IMG/VR virus record: IMGVR_UViG_3300009285_001858
Coordinates: 1-32,509 of that record
Direction: 5' to 3' (one strand)
From: a virus
Length of the DNA: 32,509 bases
The notes under the pieces were generated by a model. It was not told the origin of the DNA and did not search any database. It saw only the letters and a list, made by a program, of their open reading frames with translations. Shown here in pieces: positions 28,913 to 32,509 of this stretch (the first letter of the stretch is position 1; each line of letters begins with the position of its first letter). Both the position numbers and the translations under genes were made by a program.

Positions 28913-29821
28913 ATGGGTCTCCTCAGCGGTATTCTCGGCGCTATCCCTGGAGTCGGGGCAGTGGCTTCTGGTATAGGTAGTCTTCTTCAGGGTAATGCTG
29001 CTGGTAAAGCTGCCCAAGATCAGGCACGGCTGAATAACCAATATCTTCAGCAGTATGGAGCAGCCAACCAAGACATCGTTAGGCAGCTTCAGGCTCGTGG
29101 TTACGATCCATTCGGCCCTCAGACTTCCTCCAGTCAGCAGTACGGCGGCACACAGGGCACGTCCACTACTAGAGGTGTACAAGATGTGGATATGTTCAAT
29201 CGTCCTGAGATTCTGGCACAGTATGCTCCAATGGAACAGCGGTTCCGCCAGCTTATCGAAGGCCGACTCGGACAGCCCAGCGCAGTCACTGAAGGAGAGA
29301 TTTCCAGTACATTGAGAGGCATCAACCGTGCCAATCAGGGAGCGCTCTCACAAGTTCAGAACATGGCTGGCGGTCGTGGGCTATCCGCGCAGCAAATGCA
29401 AGCAGCCGGCACTCCTCTAGCCTCTGCTCGCGCAGGACAGATTGCAGACTTCCTATCCTCCATCCCCCAGGTTGAGAGACAGCGGCAGGGCGAGGACTTA
29501 GCTCTAGCGCAAGGAGCCATTGGGCAGTTCGGCACTGGCCAGCGTCAAACTGGCCGCACGACTAGCCAATCTTCCACTAACCAAATGGGCTCCTCGTTCG
29601 GTGGCGGCTCTCAAACCGGCGGTCCAGATGTAAGCACTCTTATGGCGCTTATGCAGCCGGCCGGTCCGCAACAGAGTATGCAGACTGGGCAGTCTACCTT
29701 CGGCAATATTCTGAGCGGTCTTGGCGGTGGCGCAAGTGCTTATGGAGCAATGCAGAAACCTAAGGTTCCTGGCGCAATCCAGAATCTTCAGACTAAACCT
29801 CTCAACCAATTCCTCTACTAA
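28913..29821 (+). CDS. Gly/Gln-rich ejection-type virion protein
   Basis: The 302-residue protein starts with a hydrophobic Gly-zipper segment (MGLLSGILGAIPGVGAVASG) that could insert into a membrane, then is Gln-, Gly- and Ser-rich with charged helices (EQRFRQLIEGRLG, then VERQRQGEDLALAQG). The composition is that of internal virion proteins ejected with DNA to make a channel. AAGG precedes the ATG. It is the first of three consecutive genes of this type at the right end. No enzymatic motif is visible. Confidence 0.6.
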   Translation: MGLLSGILGAIPGVGAVASGIGSLLQGNAAGKAAQDQARLNNQYLQQYGAANQDIVRQLQARGYDPFGPQTSSSQQYGGTQGTSTTRGVQDVDMFNRPEILAQYAPMEQRFRQLIEGRLGQPSAVTEGEISSTLRGINRANQGALSQVQNMAGGRGLSAQQMQAAGTPLASARAGQIADFLSSIPQVERQRQGEDLALAQGAIGQFGTGQRQTGRTTSQSSTNQMGSSFGGGSQTGGPDVSTLMALMQPAGPQQSMQTGQSTFGNILSGLGGGASAYGAMQKPKVPGAIQNLQTKPLNQFLY

Positions 29822-31107
29822 TGGCTATCCAGCTTCAGAACGCTGCTCAACTCTATAGACAGAGTGGAGTAGATGTACCGGGCCAGCTCGACCGTCTTAC
29901 TCAAAGCCTTATAAGTGCTCATGAAAGGAAACTGACTAGAGCGCGGCAAGCTGAGATGGACAGGATGGCCGCTGAGGAGCAGGCTTCGCAGATGCAAAAT
30001 GCAGAGGAGGCTAGACAACTTCGCCTCCTAGACATTCAGCAAAAGATGGCTGCGCTTCAGCCTCGCAAGACTGAAACGATTAAGGGTGTGCCTGACTTGG
30101 CAGCTCGTCCACCAATGGCTCCAGAGGCGGTTGCTAGTCTGGGCGAGCCTACAGCCGCTGAGAGCGCACAGGAAATTACTACCGCTCCTCCACCTGTAGA
30201 CCTTCAAGTCTCTCTTCCTCAGCAGACTCAGAAGATTACGGTTGCGGGCCAAACCATTGATGTCCCGCTACAGTCTCGGACTGATATCGAAGAGCAGCAG
30301 AGTCGAGACTTCCTTCGTCAAATTCAGCAGGCCCGTCAGCTTGAGATGGCGAAGGGGGCTACTGAAGTCACTCCTGAGATGGTTGGGCAGATGCCTGAGG
30401 CGCTTCGGCCCTTCTTCCAACCCGGGCAGCTTACTACTCCTCCGAATCCTGCAAGCTTCCTTGCAGCTCAAGAGCGTGGTCAGCAAAGACCCAACCTTGC
30501 TCAAATTGAAGCAGAGGCGGAAGCGCGAGCACGTGGCGGTCGTAAAGGTGCCCCACCAGTGTCTACACGAGAACCGGGAGCAATGTCTCCCCAAACTCAG
30601 CGGACTCTCAACCAGACCACATCTCAGTTTGAAAAAGATACAGTGATGCAGCAAGCCGGTCAAGGGGCCACAATCAAAGCCATTGCCGATAGCGTGATTG
30701 CCAGTCCTGCCGACGCGACCAAGCAGCTTGCTGCCCTATATATTCTCGTTAAAAATCTAGACCCCACATCCGCTGTCCGCGAAGGCGAGCTGTCTCTTGC
30801 GCAAGCTACGCAGTCCTATATTCAGCAGTGGGGTAATGAGTTGGCCCGTATCGGACAGGGCCGAGTGATGAGCCCGGATGCGGCAGTCGCACTTGCCAAG
30901 TCTACTAAAGAGATTGCCTCCCTTTGGGATCAAGCAGCACAGCGGCGGGAAAAGCAGTATCGAGCGAAGGCTGGTGTGCTGGGTATTGGTCCACAGTTCG
31001 AAGAGTATCTGGGCGGGTTTGCTAATACCTACGGCCAGTCCGAAGCTCCTGCCGGCGGCACTGAATGGATTCGTGACCCTAGCGGTAGACTGGTCCCGAG
31101 GCAGTAA
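29821..31107 (+). CDS. Coiled-coil ejection-type virion protein
   Basis: The 428-residue protein starts in overlap with the previous stop (TAATG). Residues about 30-85 are a charged coiled coil (ERKLTRARQAEMDRMAAEEQ), then Gln/Pro-rich sequence, a helical part (YILVKNLDPTSAVREGELS) and a C-terminal helical Arg/Ala region. Such a mix fits internal or ejection proteins of short-tailed phages. It ends in overlap with the next ATG. No catalytic motif is seen, so the call is by composition and place. Confidence 0.6.
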   Translation: MAIQLQNAAQLYRQSGVDVPGQLDRLTQSLISAHERKLTRARQAEMDRMAAEEQASQMQNAEEARQLRLLDIQQKMAALQPRKTETIKGVPDLAARPPMAPEAVASLGEPTAAESAQEITTAPPPVDLQVSLPQQTQKITVAGQTIDVPLQSRTDIEEQQSRDFLRQIQQARQLEMAKGATEVTPEMVGQMPEALRPFFQPGQLTTPPNPASFLAAQERGQQRPNLAQIEAEAEARARGGRKGAPPVSTREPGAMSPQTQRTLNQTTSQFEKDTVMQQAGQGATIKAIADSVIASPADATKQLAALYILVKNLDPTSAVREGELSLAQATQSYIQQWGNELARIGQGRVMSPDAAVALAKSTKEIASLWDQAAQRREKQYRAKAGVLGIGPQFEEYLGGFANTYGQSEAPAGGTEWIRDPSGRLVPRQ

Positions 31108-32509
31108 TGCCCAAGACTATTACGTTCGAGGGTCAGACCCACACTTTCCCCGATGACGCTACTGAGGAAGAGATTAGAGCCGCACTATCTAATGCTGCTC
31201 CTGCTGCTGGCGCAGGCGCACTAGCTGGCGCTGAGTCCGTCTCTGAGCAACCGGCCTTCACTCGTGACATTAGCCTCGGCTCGCCAATGGGTCCAACTGT
31301 CGGCGAGGTGAAACTACCCTTTGCTCTCTCAGACATCGCTGAAGCGTTGCCGGCATTGGGCGGTACGCTAGGCGCGCTGATTGGCCGTCATCCTGCTGTT
31401 GCTGGGGCTGGCAGTGCAGTAGGCGAAGTGGCACGTCAGGGCATCAGGTCAGCAGCAGGCTATGTGCCCGCCCCTGGCAACCTCCAAGAGATGATGGGAC
31501 TGGACCCGTCCTCGGCTGAAGCTAGAGTTGCTGGTGTGGCTGGAGAGACTGCTATGGGGGCTATTCCCGATTGGCTCAGCGGTCTACTAGCCAAGGGGGC
31601 TACACCGCTACGAGAAGCTGGGTTGAGACAATACGCTCATCTGCTAGAGCCTAAGGGCGAGCGAGAGCTAGTCAAAGCTACAGAAAAGTTGCGACCGGTG
31701 CAGGGGGAGCTGCCGATGCTTCCGCCACTTACTGGCCGTGGACGGCTGGAGAAGATTGCTGAGCGGAAGGTGAAGAAGGCTGGCGAGAAGGTTGGCGAGC
31801 TTTACAACGTTGAGACCCCATCATCCTTCAAACCGGCAATGGAAGAGCTGAAGAAGGTTGGGGAAAAGAACGTTCGCTATCCCGCCCACGATGTTCCTGT
31901 CTACGATGATGCTGGCAATATCATTGATCTAGAGACTGTGGACGCTACCTTCAAAGATCCAAAACTTGCTAAAGCTTTTAAAAAGCATATTGAGGAATTA
32001 CAAACTTCTCAAACCAGAGCGGAAACATACAAAGGCGGTCCCTCCAGACAAGACATATTTGAAGCTCGGCAAACTACTGATGAAATGGCAAAACGTGCTA
32101 AGGGTACGGTCTTTGATCAGCAAGCTAAAGAACTTTCGCAGGAAGTACAAGCTCTAAAAGCAAAACGTACTGGACTATCTAAAACTCTACATGCTGATAC
32201 GATGGATCCTGCTACTGGTAAATCGTTAGGTGAAGAAGCCGATGCTATCTTCTCAGCATGGAAGTCACTGGAGAAGGCAGGTAAGCAAAAGGATGCTGGC
32301 ACCTTCCTCCAACGGTGGGCAGTATCCCGACTCATCTCCGGGCCTGTAGGCACGGTTGGCGGCGTGGCCTCCACTCAGCCAGCTTTCTGGCGGTCCCTCA
32401 GTTCCAAGACCATGCGTGGTCTAGCCACTGCGCTCGAAGCCAATGACCAAGCGGCCCTCGGCCAGCTTATGCGAGTAGCACTTGCAGACTACGAGAGAGC
32501 AGGACAGCG
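31107..32509 (+). CDS. Large ejection-type protein, N-terminal 467 codons (runs off window)
   Basis: A frame starting at ATG 31107 (TAATG with the previous stop) stays open to the window end without a stop. It begins PKTITFEGQTHTFPDDAT then EEIRAALSNAAP: this FPDDAT-x-EEI-AAL pattern is common at the N terminus of large internal or tail virion proteins. There follow an Ala/Gly-rich stretch, a Gly-zipper hydrophobic stretch (ALPALGGTLGALIG), and charged helices (LKKVGEKNVRYPAHDV, FKKHIEELQTSQTRAETYKG). The C-terminal part, where a transglycosylase or other enzyme domain could lie, is outside the window. Confidence 0.7.
   Translation, partial: MPKTITFEGQTHTFPDDATEEEIRAALSNAAPAAGAGALAGAESVSEQPAFTRDISLGSPMGPTVGEVKLPFALSDIAEALPALGGTLGALIGRHPAVAGAGSAVGEVARQGIRSAAGYVPAPGNLQEMMGLDPSSAEARVAGVAGETAMGAIPDWLSGLLAKGATPLREAGLRQYAHLLEPKGERELVKATEKLRPVQGELPMLPPLTGRGRLEKIAERKVKKAGEKVGELYNVETPSSFKPAMEELKKVGEKNVRYPAHDVPVYDDAGNIIDLETVDATFKDPKLAKAFKKHIEELQTSQTRAETYKGGPSRQDIFEARQTTDEMAKRAKGTVFDQQAKELSQEVQALKAKRTGLSKTLHADTMDPATGKSLGEEADAIFSAWKSLEKAGKQKDAGTFLQRWAVSRLISGPVGTVGGVASTQPAFWRSLSSKTMRGLATALEANDQAALGQLMRVALADYERAGQ

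Noticed and set aside
1-32509. Terminal direct repeats marking a complete phage genome
   Set aside because: The first and last bases do not match one another, and both end genes are cut by the window edge. The window is an internal segment.
1-32509. tRNA genes, integrase, transposase or toxin-antitoxin genes
   Set aside because: I looked in all intergenic stretches (1620-1945, 3449-3619, 12377-12573, 13648-13737, 14176-14265) and found no cloverleaf-like sequence, and no protein has recombinase or transposase motifs.

Overview
The window is a stretch of a tailed double-stranded DNA phage genome (Caudoviricetes), or a prophage-like segment. It carries a terminase, portal, scaffold, capsid and connector series in canonical order, genes are packed with start/stop overlaps, and there are no ribosomal, tRNA or housekeeping genes. 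No long tape-measure gene is visible. The head module is followed by an adaptor, a 985-residue nozzle/stabilization-like protein, a fibre, and at least two glycine- or coiled-coil-rich ejection-type proteins, which suggests a short-tailed (podovirus-like) particle. This is an inference, because the window ends inside the last gene. The genetic code is standard. I see no integrase, repressor, replication or RNA polymerase gene, so lifestyle and host cannot be read from this segment.

Layout. Positions 1-1613 hold a leftward array of small genes, several of them under 60 codons (557-661, 721-834, 837-926, 907-1083). It is driven by sigma70-type promoters at 533-560 and 1585-1613 and has a palindromic, operator-like block at 1128-1162. 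Positions 1620-1945 are non-coding and contain a perfect 77-bp tandem duplication plus a rightward promoter. That promoter leads into a 26-residue membrane peptide, a small coiled-coil protein and an HExxH metallopeptidase-like protein (1946-2647). Converging on these from the right is a leftward pair (3393-2636) ending in a T4-type lysozyme, with its own strong promoter at 3420-3448.

From 3620 everything is rightward. First come a terminase small subunit candidate, TerL, a permuted papain-like amidase, the portal, several small head-region genes including zinc-ribbon proteins and a 38-residue Lys/Met-rich peptide, a scaffold candidate, a hairpin-containing leader, the major capsid protein and a decoration candidate. 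A strong intrinsic terminator (14203-14238) closes the head module.

Immediately after that terminator lies the most distinctive part of the window, a nine-gene modification cassette (14266-19350). It holds three glycosyltransferases of different types, a class I methyltransferase, two paralogous radical SAM/SPASM-like enzymes and three small proteins, nearly all translationally overlapped. It sits between the capsid and connector genes, so virion-protein modification or host-surface mimicry are the natural hypotheses. The substrate is unknown.

From 19396 to the end are structural genes: a small spike-base-like protein, a LamG-like adhesin, an adaptor and a second connector, a beta-rich protein, a fibronectin-type fibre protein, the large nozzle-like protein, a C1q/TNF-like receptor-binding fibre, and three ejection-type proteins, the last cut by the window edge.
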